This document shows, piece by piece, positions 54,028 to 63,177 of a stretch of DNA of 64,000 nucleotides. This DNA comes from Bacteroidaceae bacterium. GTDB taxonomy: Bacteria; Bacteroidota; Bacteroidia; Bacteroidales; Bacteroidaceae. Location of the stretch: NCBI GenBank assembly GCA_017546785.1, contig JAFYRW010000025.1, positions 1 through 64,000 on the forward strand, in the 5' to 3' direction. Every line of letters begins with the position of its first letter. The first letter of the stretch is position 1. Position numbers and translations under genes: made by a program. The notes below the pieces were generated by a model. The model was given only the letters and a program-made list of their open reading frames with translations. It was not told where the DNA came from and searched no databases.

Positions 54028-54663
54028 ATGAAAAACTACGAAAACTTAAACGAATATATTGAAGCGCACAGCAGCCCCGAGGGGGAGTATCTTTATAGCC
54101 TCTACCGTGCCACCAATGTCGAGATTCTGAATCCTCATATGGCATCGGGACACATACAGGGCAGGCTACTCAAGCTGCTTGTAAAGATGATACGCCCTAA
54201 GAATATTCTCGAGATTGGTACCTACACAGGATATTCTGCTATATGTATGGCCGAGGGATTGGATAGCGACGGCAGGCTATACACATTCGAAATTGACGAT
54301 GAGCTTGAGGATTTTACCCGCAAATGGATTGAGGGTTCACCCGTAGGCGACAAAATCATTTTCACAATAGGTAGCGCCCTTGAGATTGTGCCCACGCTCG
54401 GCACAAAGTTCGACCTTGTGTTCATAGACGGCAACAAGCGCGAATATATCGAATATTACGAAATGGCAATGAAACACCTTAACGACGGAGGATGGATTCT
54501 TGCCGACAACACATTGTGGGACGGTCACGTGATAGACCCTGCATACAAGGACTCACAGACCAACGGAGTGCGTGCCTTTAACGAATATATACGCAACGAC
54601 AAGCGCGTAGAGGAGGTCATACTCCCGTTAAGAGACGGATTGACAATTATCAGAAAAATATAA
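54028..54663 (+). CDS. Class I SAM-dependent O-methyltransferase
   Basis: A 211-residue enzyme of the caffeoyl-CoA/catechol O-methyltransferase family (YrrM-like). SAM motif I is ILEIGTYTGYSAICMAEG, the metal site lies around LVFIDGNKREY and WILADNTLWDG. The physiological acceptor in bacteria is unknown; some members modify tRNA wobble uridines. It starts an operon with rbfA 10 nt further on. Confidence 0.88.
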   Translation: MKNYENLNEYIEAHSSPEGEYLYSLYRATNVEILNPHMASGHIQGRLLKLLVKMIRPKNILEIGTYTGYSAICMAEGLDSDGRLYTFEIDDELEDFTRKWIEGSPVGDKIIFTIGSALEIVPTLGTKFDLVFIDGNKREYIEYYEMAMKHLNDGGWILADNTLWDGHVIDPAYKDSQTNGVRAFNEYIRNDKRVEEVILPLRDGLTIIRKI

Positions 54664-54673
54664 TATAAGGAAT

Positions 54674-55009
54674 ATGGACAGTACAAGACAAAATAAAATT
54701 TCGCGCCTCATACAAAAGGAGTTGAGCGACATTTTTCTTAAGATGGGTAAAGAGACACCCGGCATTATGGTCTCTGTAAGCATAGTACGAGTAAGCCCCG
54801 ACCTTGGCATTGCAAAGGCATATTTAAGCGTATTCCCCTCGGAGCGCGGCAACGAGGTAGTGGAGCACCTTACAAAAAATATGAAGGCTATACGCTTTGA
54901 GCTTGGAAACCGTGTACGCCACCAATTGCGTATAATACCCGAGCTACGTTTCTATCAAGACGATTCATTGGACTACATCGAGCACATAGACAATTTGTTG
55001 AAAGACTGA
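54674..55009 (+). CDS. rbfA: Ribosome-binding factor A
   Basis: A 111-residue KH-fold protein that matures the 30S subunit. It opens STRQNKISRLIQKELSDIF, a family-typical helix, and includes ISVVRV-like VSVSIVRVSPDLGIAKAYLS and the late LRFYQDDSLDYIEHIDNLL. It is encoded between the O-methyltransferase and the permease in one unit. Confidence 0.95.
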   Translation: MDSTRQNKISRLIQKELSDIFLKMGKETPGIMVSVSIVRVSPDLGIAKAYLSVFPSERGNEVVEHLTKNMKAIRFELGNRVRHQLRIIPELRFYQDDSLDYIEHIDNLLKD

Positions 55010-55019
55010 TGATTCAACA

Positions 55020-56261
55020 ATGAGACTCTCGCTCTACATTGCCAAAAGATACCTTCTTTCGAAAAAGAGCCATCAGGTAATAAATTTAATTTCGGGAGTA
55101 GCTGTTGCAGGAGTTGCCTTGGCGACTATTGCAATGATATGTACTTTATCGGTATTCAACGGATTCCAAGAGCTTGTAGCACGACAGTTCACGGCATTTG
55201 ACCCCGACATTAAGATTACATCGGCAAAGGGCAAGAGTTTCTTTACCGACAATGAGCGCATAGCTCAAATAAAGGCACTGCCCGCAGTAGAGGTTGCCTC
55301 GGCAAGCGTAGAGGACAAAGCTATGGTTGAGTACGACGGCCGACAGGTAATGGTTATTCTAAAAGGAGTAGAGAGCAATTTCAACAGCCTCACCGAGATT
55401 GACCGCACGCTTATTGGACGCGGAGAGTTCCTGTTGAGCGACAACTCATTCGACTATGTCATTCCCGGAGCTGGATTGGTAAGCGCACTGAACTGCGGAA
55501 TATATTTTGTTAAGCCTCTTGAGGTATATGCGCCCAAAAGAAAGAAGAGGGTTAATATGACTAACCCAGCTGCGAATTTCAAGAAAGAGATATTGCACGC
55601 TTCGGGGTTGATATTCTCGATGAACCAGCCAAAATATGACGACAATTATCTTCTTGCCTCGGTAGATTTTGCCCGCAGACTCTTTGGACGCAAAGAGAAT
55701 GAGGCCAACAGCTTGGAGATTAAGATTGCGAAGAGTGCCGACATTAAAAAAGCAAAAAGCGAAATTAAGTCGATTCTTGGCGACGAATTTGATGTAAAAG
55801 ACCGATACGAGCAACAGGAGGATGTGTTCCGCATAATGAAGATAGAGAAATTTATCTCTTATATATTCCTCTCTTTCATTCTGCTTGTGGCCTGCTTTAA
55901 TATTATAGGTTCATTGTCGATGCTTATAATAGAAAAGGAGAAAGATGTAAGAACGCTGCGCAGCATAGGCGCCGACGACACTCTAATATCGAACATCTTT
56001 ATTATTGAGGGATTGCTTGTATCGCTGACAGGAGCCCTCATTGGCATAATTACAGGAGTGGCACTCTGCTTTGCCCAGCAGGAATTCGGGCTGCTGTCGT
56101 TTGGTGGCGCCGCCGGAGAATATATTGTGGACAGCTACCCTGTAAAGATTATACTCAACGACATTCTGCGAACAATAGTCACTGTTATAGCCGTCGGCCT
56201 GCTGGCTGTAGGAGTACCCACAAGATACCTAACAGCCAATCTTCTGAAAAGGAGCAAATGA
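55020..56261 (+). CDS. FtsX-like ABC permease, LolC/E-like
   Basis: A 413-residue permease with one N-terminal helix (VINLISGVAVAGVALATIAM), a large periplasmic domain and three C-terminal helices ending about residue 405. FtsX/MacB signature EKDVRTLRSIGAD is present between helices 2 and 3. The layout fits the LolC/LolE lipoprotein-release permeases; the ATPase partner is not in this window. It converges on murI. Confidence 0.85.
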   Translation: MRLSLYIAKRYLLSKKSHQVINLISGVAVAGVALATIAMICTLSVFNGFQELVARQFTAFDPDIKITSAKGKSFFTDNERIAQIKALPAVEVASASVEDKAMVEYDGRQVMVILKGVESNFNSLTEIDRTLIGRGEFLLSDNSFDYVIPGAGLVSALNCGIYFVKPLEVYAPKRKKRVNMTNPAANFKKEILHASGLIFSMNQPKYDDNYLLASVDFARRLFGRKENEANSLEIKIAKSADIKKAKSEIKSILGDEFDVKDRYEQQEDVFRIMKIEKFISYIFLSFILLVACFNIIGSLSMLIIEKEKDVRTLRSIGADDTLISNIFIIEGLLVSLTGALIGIITGVALCFAQQEFGLLSFGGAAGEYIVDSYPVKIILNDILRTIVTVIAVGLLAVGVPTRYLTANLLKRSK

Positions 56262-56270
56262 TACTCCCTA

Positions 56271-57119
56271 TCAAATAAGAGTTATTTTATTGGCACGAAT
56301 AGGATGATTTAGGAAACGCGACGCCTGTTCGCGGAAACGATCATCGGCCTCAGTTGTACAAAAAGCACTATTCTCTCCCTTTGTACACAAAGCATCCATT
56401 TCGGTATGACGGTCCAAATAGTTGCGCAGAGAGTGGGCAACGGCAGTTCCCTGTGTCAATACCTCCACCCCGGCTGGAACATACTTTCTTATCTTCTCGA
56501 GCAACAGCGGATAGTGTGTACAGCCCAATATTATCGTATCGATAAGAGGGTCCTTATCGAGCAAGCGGTAAATGTCACGCTCTATAAAATAATCGGCTCC
56601 GGGATTATGATGCTCATTGGCCTCAACCAGAGAGGCCCACATTGGGCAGGCCTCACCGGTGACCTTAATATCGGGGAAGAGCTTGCGTATCTCCAAAGGA
56701 TAGGACATTGACTTTATCGTACCCTCGGTAGCAAGGACTCCTACGTGTCGGCTTTTTGTTATATCACCTATACACTCTACCGTAGGACGTATTATGCCAA
56801 GCACCCTGCGACGCGCATCAAGCGTAGGAAGGTCAAGCTGCTGTATACTACGCAGAGCCTTTGCCGACGCTGTGTTACAGGCAAGAATCACCAGATGGCA
56901 ACCCGACTGGAAGAGATAATTCACAGCCTGCCTTGTAAACTCATATACAACGTCGAACGAACGTGTACCATAGGGTGCACGCGCATTGTCGCCCACATAA
57001 AGATAGTCGTATTCGGGCATAAGACGGTGAATCTCACGGTATATGGTAAGGCCGCCATAGCCCGAATCGAATATTCCTATTGGGCCGGGGCCCGAAGGTA
57101 GATGATATATCTTAGACAT
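56271..57119 (-). CDS. murI: Glutamate racemase
   Basis: Makes D-glutamate for peptidoglycan. The 282-residue protein has GIFDSGYGGLTIYREI with the first region, catalytic cysteine in VILACNTASAKAL (first Cys), and the second in IILGCTHYPLLLEK. The start overlaps the upstream OmpH stop by one base (TAATG). It is the last gene of the envelope operon. Confidence 0.95.
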   Translation of the reverse strand: MSKIYHLPSGPGPIGIFDSGYGGLTIYREIHRLMPEYDYLYVGDNARAPYGTRSFDVVYEFTRQAVNYLFQSGCHLVILACNTASAKALRSIQQLDLPTLDARRRVLGIIRPTVECIGDITKSRHVGVLATEGTIKSMSYPLEIRKLFPDIKVTGEACPMWASLVEANEHHNPGADYFIERDIYRLLDKDPLIDTIILGCTHYPLLLEKIRKYVPAGVEVLTQGTAVAHSLRNYLDRHTEMDALCTKGENSAFCTTEADDRFREQASRFLNHPIRANKITLI

Positions 57120-57856
57120 TATTCTATAGCTGAATTTGTTTCCTGCTCACTCTTTTCGTCACACTCTACAACATTTTCGGCAGGCAGAGTGTTTGTTGCC
57201 TCCTCTTTTATATTTGTCGCATCGGTGGCAACAGCATCGTCAGCGGCGGTTACAGGCTCGGCAGCCTCTTCTGTTGCCGACTCTTCGGACTGTGAACAGA
57301 TTATCTTTTCGAGAGCCTCATCCGAAGCCTCGGTAGCAGGCACAAGCAGAGGAATCTCCTCCTCGTTCATCACAGCAATAAGCGCCGAGTCAATATCCAC
57401 TCCGAATCGAGGATTTATAAAGGCATAGCAATTCTTTTCAAGGTCTATAGCATAGGAGAGATTATTGTAGAGACATACACGCTCTACAGCCTCATCGACA
57501 GCCTGCTTTATCTTTGCGAACATAGACTCCTCAACATCCGACAGCCACTTCTTTAGCTGTATTCTGAACTTTACGCTCTTGTCCACAAGCTCTTGAAGTT
57601 CCTTTTGACGCTTACGCAAAATAGGCTCGGGAAAATCTCTCTGACCATCGAGGAAGGCTACATAAGCACGGGTAAGCTCATTCTCGTTATGCAACAATTC
57701 CTTTTCGCAACGGCGCACAAGAGTATCGTACTCTGCTTTTAGCTCAGTATACTGCGGGTGCTGCTGAAAGACCTTGTCGTGATTGAAATATCCGAATTTT
57801 GTTTGTGCCGCCACAGCAAAAGGCAATAGCAGCATAAAAAGTAAATATTTACGCAT
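57119..57856 (-). CDS. OmpH/Skp-like periplasmic chaperone with long acidic tail
   Basis: A 245-residue OmpH family protein, signal MRKYLLFMLLLPFAVAAQT. The core (about 20-165, FGYFNHDKVFQQHPQY to FVNPRF-like AFINPRFGVDID) is a coiled-coil tentacle with Skp features. Residues about 167-245 form an acidic, low-complexity tail (DEALEKIICSQSEESATEEA) absent from the two paralogues upstream. The extra tail suggests a different surface or partner from standard Skp; function of the tail is unknown. Confidence 0.85.
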   Translation of the reverse strand: MRKYLLFMLLLPFAVAAQTKFGYFNHDKVFQQHPQYTELKAEYDTLVRRCEKELLHNENELTRAYVAFLDGQRDFPEPILRKRQKELQELVDKSVKFRIQLKKWLSDVEESMFAKIKQAVDEAVERVCLYNNLSYAIDLEKNCYAFINPRFGVDIDSALIAVMNEEEIPLLVPATEASDEALEKIICSQSEESATEEAAEPVTAADDAVATDATNIKEEATNTLPAENVVECDEKSEQETNSAIE

Positions 57857-57927
57857 AATTGTCTTATTATATAAAAAGGTACAAGGGGAATGACATACAC
57901 TCCCCTCGCAAATATTGTACTAATATA

Positions 57928-58446
57928 TTACTTGCCGAGCGCAGCCGAGCCAATGCCCAACTTTGCTTTTACCTTTGCGCTGATGTCGTCGCACTGTGTC
58001 TCGCTGATATAAGGAATACCACCGGCAATGTCAAACACGCAGATATAACCACCCTCACGGCCAGCATCCTTGATAGCCTTTGCGAGAATGTTGCTGACCT
58101 CCTCGAGCTTAGACTGCTGTGCCTGCTGCAAATTCTGGAGGCTCTCCTGATAGTACTGCTCCATACGCTGGCTCAACTCCTGAAGCTCATTGTAACGACG
58201 CTGAAGGATATTCTGGGGAAGAGAATCCTTTACCTGCTCAAACTCGATACCTTTTTTCTCAAGCTCGGTACGCATATGCTGAAGCTCATCGCTATACTGC
58301 TTTTCGAGCAACTGAATATCCTTGCTGGCCTTTGTATATTCAGGCATCAACTGCAAAATCTCAGGAGCATTGACATAAGCGAACTTCTGCTGTGCAAAAA
58401 TGCTCAACGGAGCAATCATCAACAATAAAACTAAAAACTTTTTCAT
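57928..58446 (-). CDS. OmpH/Skp-like periplasmic chaperone
   Basis: A 172-residue Skp family protein with signal MKKFLVLLLMIAPLSIFAQ and core FAYVNAPEILQLMPEY...LQHMRTELEKKGIEFEQVKD coiled coil. It carries outer-membrane proteins to BamA. Second of three paralogues between bamA and murI. Confidence 0.93.
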   Translation of the reverse strand: MKKFLVLLLMIAPLSIFAQQKFAYVNAPEILQLMPEYTKASKDIQLLEKQYSDELQHMRTELEKKGIEFEQVKDSLPQNILQRRYNELQELSQRMEQYYQESLQNLQQAQQSKLEEVSNILAKAIKDAGREGGYICVFDIAGGIPYISETQCDDISAKVKAKLGIGSAALGK

Positions 58447-58510
58447 AATGTTATATTTAAAAATTCATTTATTCTGTAAAAAACCGATTGCGAAGATAAA
58501 TCATTTAATT

Positions 58511-59020
58511 TTAATAACCAAGCTTGGTAAGTACATCATTGCTAATGTCAATTTTTGGCGAGGCATATATTATACTCGCAGCCGAAGCGCGGTCTATTAC
58601 CATTGAATAGCCCTTTACCTCGCATATCTCTTTTACTGCGTTGTATATCTCCTCCTGTATGGGCGCCATAAGACTCTCGCGTTTCTTATAAAGTTCGCCT
58701 GTAGGACCAAAATAGAGGTTTCTAAGCTCGGCGGCCTGCTGTTCGAGCTTGAGGATATCCTCTTCGCGCTGATGACGCTGCTCGTCGGAGAGGAACATCG
58801 ACTCACTCTGGTAGTTCTTGTATAGGTTCTTTGCCTCTTCCGACAATTCATCAATCTCACTCTGCCAACGTTTCGACTGCTGATTCAGCTGTTCGTTCGC
58901 GCGCTCATAGGCCGGAATATTTTTTAGGATATACTCTGTATCAATGAGAGCATACTTCTGTGCCTGCGCACCAATCGCCGCAAAAAGAGAGAAGAGCGAT
59001 ATAAGCAAAAACTTCTTCAT
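58511..59020 (-). CDS. OmpH/Skp-like periplasmic chaperone
   Basis: A 169-residue protein from the ATG at 59018-59020 (an ATG two codons earlier is possible) with signal MKKFLLISLFSLFAAIGAQA. Core YALIDTEYILKNIPAYERAN and a long coiled coil (DEQRHQREEDILKLEQQAAE) match Skp. First of three paralogues, 40 nt after the bamA stop. Confidence 0.93.
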   Translation of the reverse strand: MKKFLLISLFSLFAAIGAQAQKYALIDTEYILKNIPAYERANEQLNQQSKRWQSEIDELSEEAKNLYKNYQSESMFLSDEQRHQREEDILKLEQQAAELRNLYFGPTGELYKKRESLMAPIQEEIYNAVKEICEVKGYSMVIDRASAASIIYASPKIDISNDVLTKLGY

Positions 59021-59060
59021 AATCATTTGAATTATGGCAGAAAAGCCTGCCTATTAATAA

Positions 59061-61727
59061 TTAAAATTCCTGTCCTAAGATAAAGTGGAACTGACTGCCG
59101 CCATACTGTGACGAACCAAATACCTTGTCGAATCCGTATGCCCAGTCAATACCTATAAGTCCAATCATCTGCAAGAACACTCTGACACCGACACCGGCAC
59201 TGCGCTTTAGGTCGAAGAGATTGAAGCTCTTTACATCGGTCCACGCGTTACCGCCTTCGACAAAAGCCAATCCATAGATATTGGTAGAGGTCTGCATCAG
59301 GAAGGGGAAACGAAGTTCAAGGCCTAAGCGGGCATAAGCATAACCCTCGTAACCGTAAGGAGTAAGAGAGCCATTCTCGTAACCGCGCAAGGCAACCATA
59401 TCAGTAGCATAGTTATACGAGTAACCGCTCATACCGTCACCACCCATATAGAATGTCTCAAAAGGAGACTTCTTGTATTTGTCAAAATGGCCCAGAATAC
59501 CAAAGTCGGCTCTTGTCATAAGCACAAGATTGTACTTTCCGTCGGTGAGAGATGTATATGTCTTGCTCTTGAACTTAATCTTATAATACTCAATCCATTT
59601 ATGCTTCTCGCGCAGCTCACTCTTATAGGTTGCCGATGCCGCGTTTGTTGCCAATTTAGAGTAGTCTACCCCGTCGAATGACGAATAGGGAGGAGTTATT
59701 GAACCTGTGAGGGTAAACTCCGAGCCTCGACGCGGGAAGAGAGGATTATCGACAGAATTACGCGCCAATGTCATAGTAAGGTTGAAATTGTTACATACTC
59801 CATCGGTGATAAGGAAATATTGCCAGTCTTTCAACGAATACATCTGATAGTTAAGCTCGGCAGACAAGGTAAAATAGTCGTCGGGCCATTTCAGGCGACG
59901 TCCCCAGCCAATAGAGACACCGAACATCTTGATATATTTGTCGGGGTCGTAGTACGAGGTAATATTGTTGTATCCGTATCCGTAGCCTCCGTAGTTATTA
60001 TAGTTTCCGTAACCGTACAGATAATTATAGTAGTTATTGAAATAACCCGAGTTATAATAGCTGTTGGCAACGTCAGTCTGCATAGAATAGAAGGTAGACA
60101 CCGAGAATGAGTTAGGACGTTTACGTCCCAACCACGGATCAAAGAAGGCAATATTATAAGCCTGATAATATCGTCCGTTCGTCTGTGCGCTGATGGTAAG
60201 GGTCTGTCCGTCGCCCTGCGGTATAATACCTCGGCGCACTCCGTCGCGACGGAAAAGGTTACGCATAGAGAAATTGGTGAACTTAAGCGAGAGCTTACCG
60301 ATTACTCCTGTCTGTCCCCATCCTGCCGAGAGTTCTATCTGGTCGCTGCTTTTGGGCACAAGGGTCCAATTTATATCAACAGTACCCGACTCGTCATTCG
60401 GCACAATTCCCGGATTTATTTTCTCGGGATCGAAATGTCCCATATTGGCAATCTCGCGGTAAGAGCGCTCTACTGCCTCCATAGAGAAAAGATTACCGGG
60501 GAGAGTACGCAGCTCACGACGTACAACCTCTTCGTAGAGACGGTCGTTTCCGCTGATTGTCACCTTGTTGATAGTTGCCTGCGAGCCCTCGAACACACGC
60601 AATTCAAGATCGACAGAGTCCTTCTCGACGCTAAGTTCGATGGGGATAATTCCCGAGAATACGTAACCGCGATTGTAATACATTTTCTGTATGGCATCCT
60701 CGTCCTGCGACAGACGCTCGTCAAGCAGTTTCTGATTATATATATCACCCGATTTAAGGCGTAGCAGATAGTCGAGCTGTGAGGTAGAGAAGACACTGTT
60801 TCCTACCCATTTGATATCGCGTAGATAATACTGGTTACCCTCGTCCACTTTGATATAAATATCGACACTCTTCTCATTGAAGGGCACTACACTGTCGCTC
60901 ACGATATAAGCATCGCGATAACCCAATTCATTGTATCGCTCAAGAATTTTCTCTTTATCCTCGGCATAACGCTCGGGAGTAAATTTCTTTGAGCGGAACA
61001 CAGTGTGCCAGAAATTCTTAAGAGTGGTCTTTTCGCGGGTCTTCTTCATCGCAGACTTAACCTTTTCGGCTGTAAGCGCATTGTTACCCTCGATGTTAAT
61101 AGTGTTTACCTTAATCTTGTCCTTCTTGTCAATATTTACATCCACAATCACAAGATTGTCGGCTGTAACATCGGGACGCTGCATAATGTTTATATCGGCA
61201 TTCTTGTAGCCTTTGTCATCGAAATAGCGTTTGATGAGACGTTTGGCGTGGTTCACCATATTGGGCGTAATCTGATTGCCCTTTATAAGGCCTACCTGTG
61301 CCTCAAGATCCTCGCGCTCCGACTTTTTCACGCCATTGTAATTTATCTGCGAGACTCGGGGACGCTGCTTGAGATTTATTCCCAAATATATCTTGCCATC
61401 GACGATACTGTCGGCTGCAATGCTTACATCGGAGAATAGTCCGTGCTTCCAGTAGCGCTTTATGGCACCGGTTATCTGCTCACCCGGAACAGTGATTACA
61501 TCTCCCACCGAGAGTCCCGACAAGCCTATGATAATATTGGGTTCGTAATTGTCTACGCCCGACAGATTTATTCCTCCAATCTCATAGGTCTTTGGTGAGC
61601 CGGTATAGAGAATTGCCGGCTTATCGACCTTTTGCGCCTGCAATGCCGCCACGCAGACAAAGAGTGCGAAAAGCAGCGAGAAAGGACGAAGGATTAACGT
61701 ATATCTCATTTTTTTCAATTTATTCAT
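59061..61727 (-). CDS. bamA: Outer-membrane assembly factor BamA
   Basis: Core of the beta-barrel assembly machine, 888 residues. The signal peptide is followed by POTRA repeats (about 60-440) and the Omp85 barrel with [10 protein letters not shown] and the [10 protein letters not shown]-like [12 protein letters not shown] signature near the end, plus terminal Phe (FILGQEF). A loop at about 550-597 is rich in Tyr, Asn and Gly ([20 protein letters not shown]). The start overlaps the uppS stop as ATGA. Operon order uppS-bamA-ompH is typical for Bacteroidales. Confidence 0.95.
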   Translation of the reverse strand: MNKLKKMRYTLILRPFSLLFALFVCVAALQAQKVDKPAILYTGSPKTYEIGGINLSGVDNYEPNIIIGLSGLSVGDVITVPGEQITGAIKRYWKHGLFSDVSIAADSIVDGKIYLGINLKQRPRVSQINYNGVKKSEREDLEAQVGLIKGNQITPNMVNHAKRLIKRYFDDKGYKNADINIMQRPDVTADNLVIVDVNIDKKDKIKVNTINIEGNNALTAEKVKSAMKKTREKTTLKNFWHTVFRSKKFTPERYAEDKEKILERYNELGYRDAYIVSDSVVPFNEKSVDIYIKVDEGNQYYLRDIKWVGNSVFSTSQLDYLLRLKSGDIYNQKLLDERLSQDEDAIQKMYYNRGYVFSGIIPIELSVEKDSVDLELRVFEGSQATINKVTISGNDRLYEEVVRRELRTLPGNLFSMEAVERSYREIANMGHFDPEKINPGIVPNDESGTVDINWTLVPKSSDQIELSAGWGQTGVIGKLSLKFTNFSMRNLFRRDGVRRGIIPQGDGQTLTISAQTNGRYYQAYNIAFFDPWLGRKRPNSFSVSTFYSMQTDVANSYYNSGYFNNYYNYLYGYGNYNNYGGYGYGYNNITSYYDPDKYIKMFGVSIGWGRRLKWPDDYFTLSAELNYQMYSLKDWQYFLITDGVCNNFNLTMTLARNSVDNPLFPRRGSEFTLTGSITPPYSSFDGVDYSKLATNAASATYKSELREKHKWIEYYKIKFKSKTYTSLTDGKYNLVLMTRADFGILGHFDKYKKSPFETFYMGGDGMSGYSYNYATDMVALRGYENGSLTPYGYEGYAYARLGLELRFPFLMQTSTNIYGLAFVEGGNAWTDVKSFNLFDLKRSAGVGVRVFLQMIGLIGIDWAYGFDKVFGSSQYGGSQFHFILGQEF

Positions 61728-62464
61728 TTTGCTACAACTTGTTCACCGGTCTTTCCGTAACGACGCTGACGTTTCTGATAGTCGCACACAGCCTTACACA
61801 ACTCATTCTTATCAAAATCGGGCCATAGCACCTCAGTAAAATAAAACTCAGAATAGGCACACTGCCACAAGAGGAAATTACTCAGTCGCTGTTCCTTGCC
61901 TGTTCTTATGAGAAGGTCGGGGTCGGGCATAAAAGATGTTGTAAGCGAAGAAGATATCAATTCATCATTTACATCATCAAGCTCAACATCGCCACTCTTT
62001 ACCTTTTGTGCTATAGAGCGCACCGCCTCGGTAATCTCCCATTTCGACGAGTAGCTAAGAGCAAGCACAAGAGTCATTGCATCGTTGTCTGCAGTATTGC
62101 GCTCGCACTGCTGAAGCCTCTCACGGACATTATCGGGGAGCTTTGCAAGGTCGCCTATTATTCTGAAACTTACATTATTCTTAACAAAAAGTTCCTCCTC
62201 TATTGAATCGAAAAGCAGAGCCATAAGCGCTGCAACCTCCTCCTGAGGGCGGCTCCAATTCTCGGTAGAGAATGTATAGAGTGTCAGATAGCGTATGCCA
62301 AGCGACAGCGCATCCTCAACAAGGCGATGAACCGTAGCAGCACCGGCCTGATGTCCCTCGCAACGAGGGAGTCCACGCAACTGAGCCCAACGTCCGTTAC
62401 CATCCATAATTATAGCTACGTGTGCGGGCACCGCCTCTTTGTTTACTTGCTCTATGTAACTCAT
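61724..62464 (-). CDS. uppS: Isoprenyl (undecaprenyl) diphosphate synthase
   Basis: Makes the C55 lipid carrier for cell-wall precursors. The 246-residue cis-prenyltransferase has [19 protein letters not shown] with the catalytic Asp, the FSTENWSRP block, and the C-terminal [19 protein letters not shown] and [13 protein letters not shown]. Overlaps the bamA start by 4 nt. Confidence 0.95.
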   Translation of the reverse strand: MSYIEQVNKEAVPAHVAIIMDGNGRWAQLRGLPRCEGHQAGAATVHRLVEDALSLGIRYLTLYTFSTENWSRPQEEVAALMALLFDSIEEELFVKNNVSFRIIGDLAKLPDNVRERLQQCERNTADNDAMTLVLALSYSSKWEITEAVRSIAQKVKSGDVELDDVNDELISSSLTTSFMPDPDLLIRTGKEQRLSNFLLWQCAYSEFYFTEVLWPDFDKNELCKAVCDYQKRQRRYGKTGEQVVAK

Positions 62465-62470
62465 AGTATG

Positions 62471-63169
62471 TCAGTTATTGCATTTCCTGTATTTGGGAAA
62501 CAGGTCATATGTTAAAAATATCGACAAGAACGAATATGTATCCTTGTTCTTAAAAAATTCACTGTCAATCTTATACGGGTCGTCCAATGTAATATCGGCC
62601 TTTTTGTCTACGTCCAGCCTATCGCTGAAGGAGAAGCGGAACGTTAATTCGCAGCCGACATTGAAACGATGCGCAAATTTATATTTGACACCAAGGCCCA
62701 AAGGGATATTGGCGGTAAATATATGCTGGGCAGGAGCGGGCGCATAGGTCATTCCTACGCCACCGGTAAGATAGGGCACCAAACGGTGCGTGCGCTTGTA
62801 TCCGCCACCCTGACCGTAGGCAAAGAAATTATATTCAAATTGTGCACCAAGGTCGAAAAGGGTGCGCGAGAATGTAATATCCTCGCCCGGTATCTTGAAG
62901 CTATTCCCTGCTGTCGAGCCGGCAATTCCTGCTGCCACAAGATTACCTTTAACAGCCATTCGCGGGTTAATATTGTATCGGGCAATGGCACCGCCCATCA
63001 CTCTCAAATTCCTGAAGAATCCCGTGTAGTTTGCGTCGCCAAGATAGTAGCAGCCTCCCACAATGCCGCCAAGCTCCATCGTATACTCCAACTCTTCGGC
63101 ACGCACCGACATTATCGAGCAGGTAAGAATGCCCGACAACAGCAATACGAATATCCTTGAGTTTCTCAT
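62471..63169 (-). CDS. DUF6089 family outer-membrane protein
   Basis: A 232-residue protein with signal MRNSRIFVLLLSGILTCSIMSVRA, then antiparallel strands (GGIVGGCYYLGDANYTGF, VPYLTGGVGMTYAP) of a small outer-membrane barrel. It sits just before uppS and bamA, the position seen in many Bacteroidales. Function unknown; envelope role inferred. Confidence 0.82.
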   Translation of the reverse strand: MRNSRIFVLLLSGILTCSIMSVRAEELEYTMELGGIVGGCYYLGDANYTGFFRNLRVMGGAIARYNINPRMAVKGNLVAAGIAGSTAGNSFKIPGEDITFSRTLFDLGAQFEYNFFAYGQGGGYKRTHRLVPYLTGGVGMTYAPAPAQHIFTANIPLGLGVKYKFAHRFNVGCELTFRFSFSDRLDVDKKADITLDDPYKIDSEFFKNKDTYSFLSIFLTYDLFPKYRKCNN

Positions 63170-63177
63170 TTTAGCAA

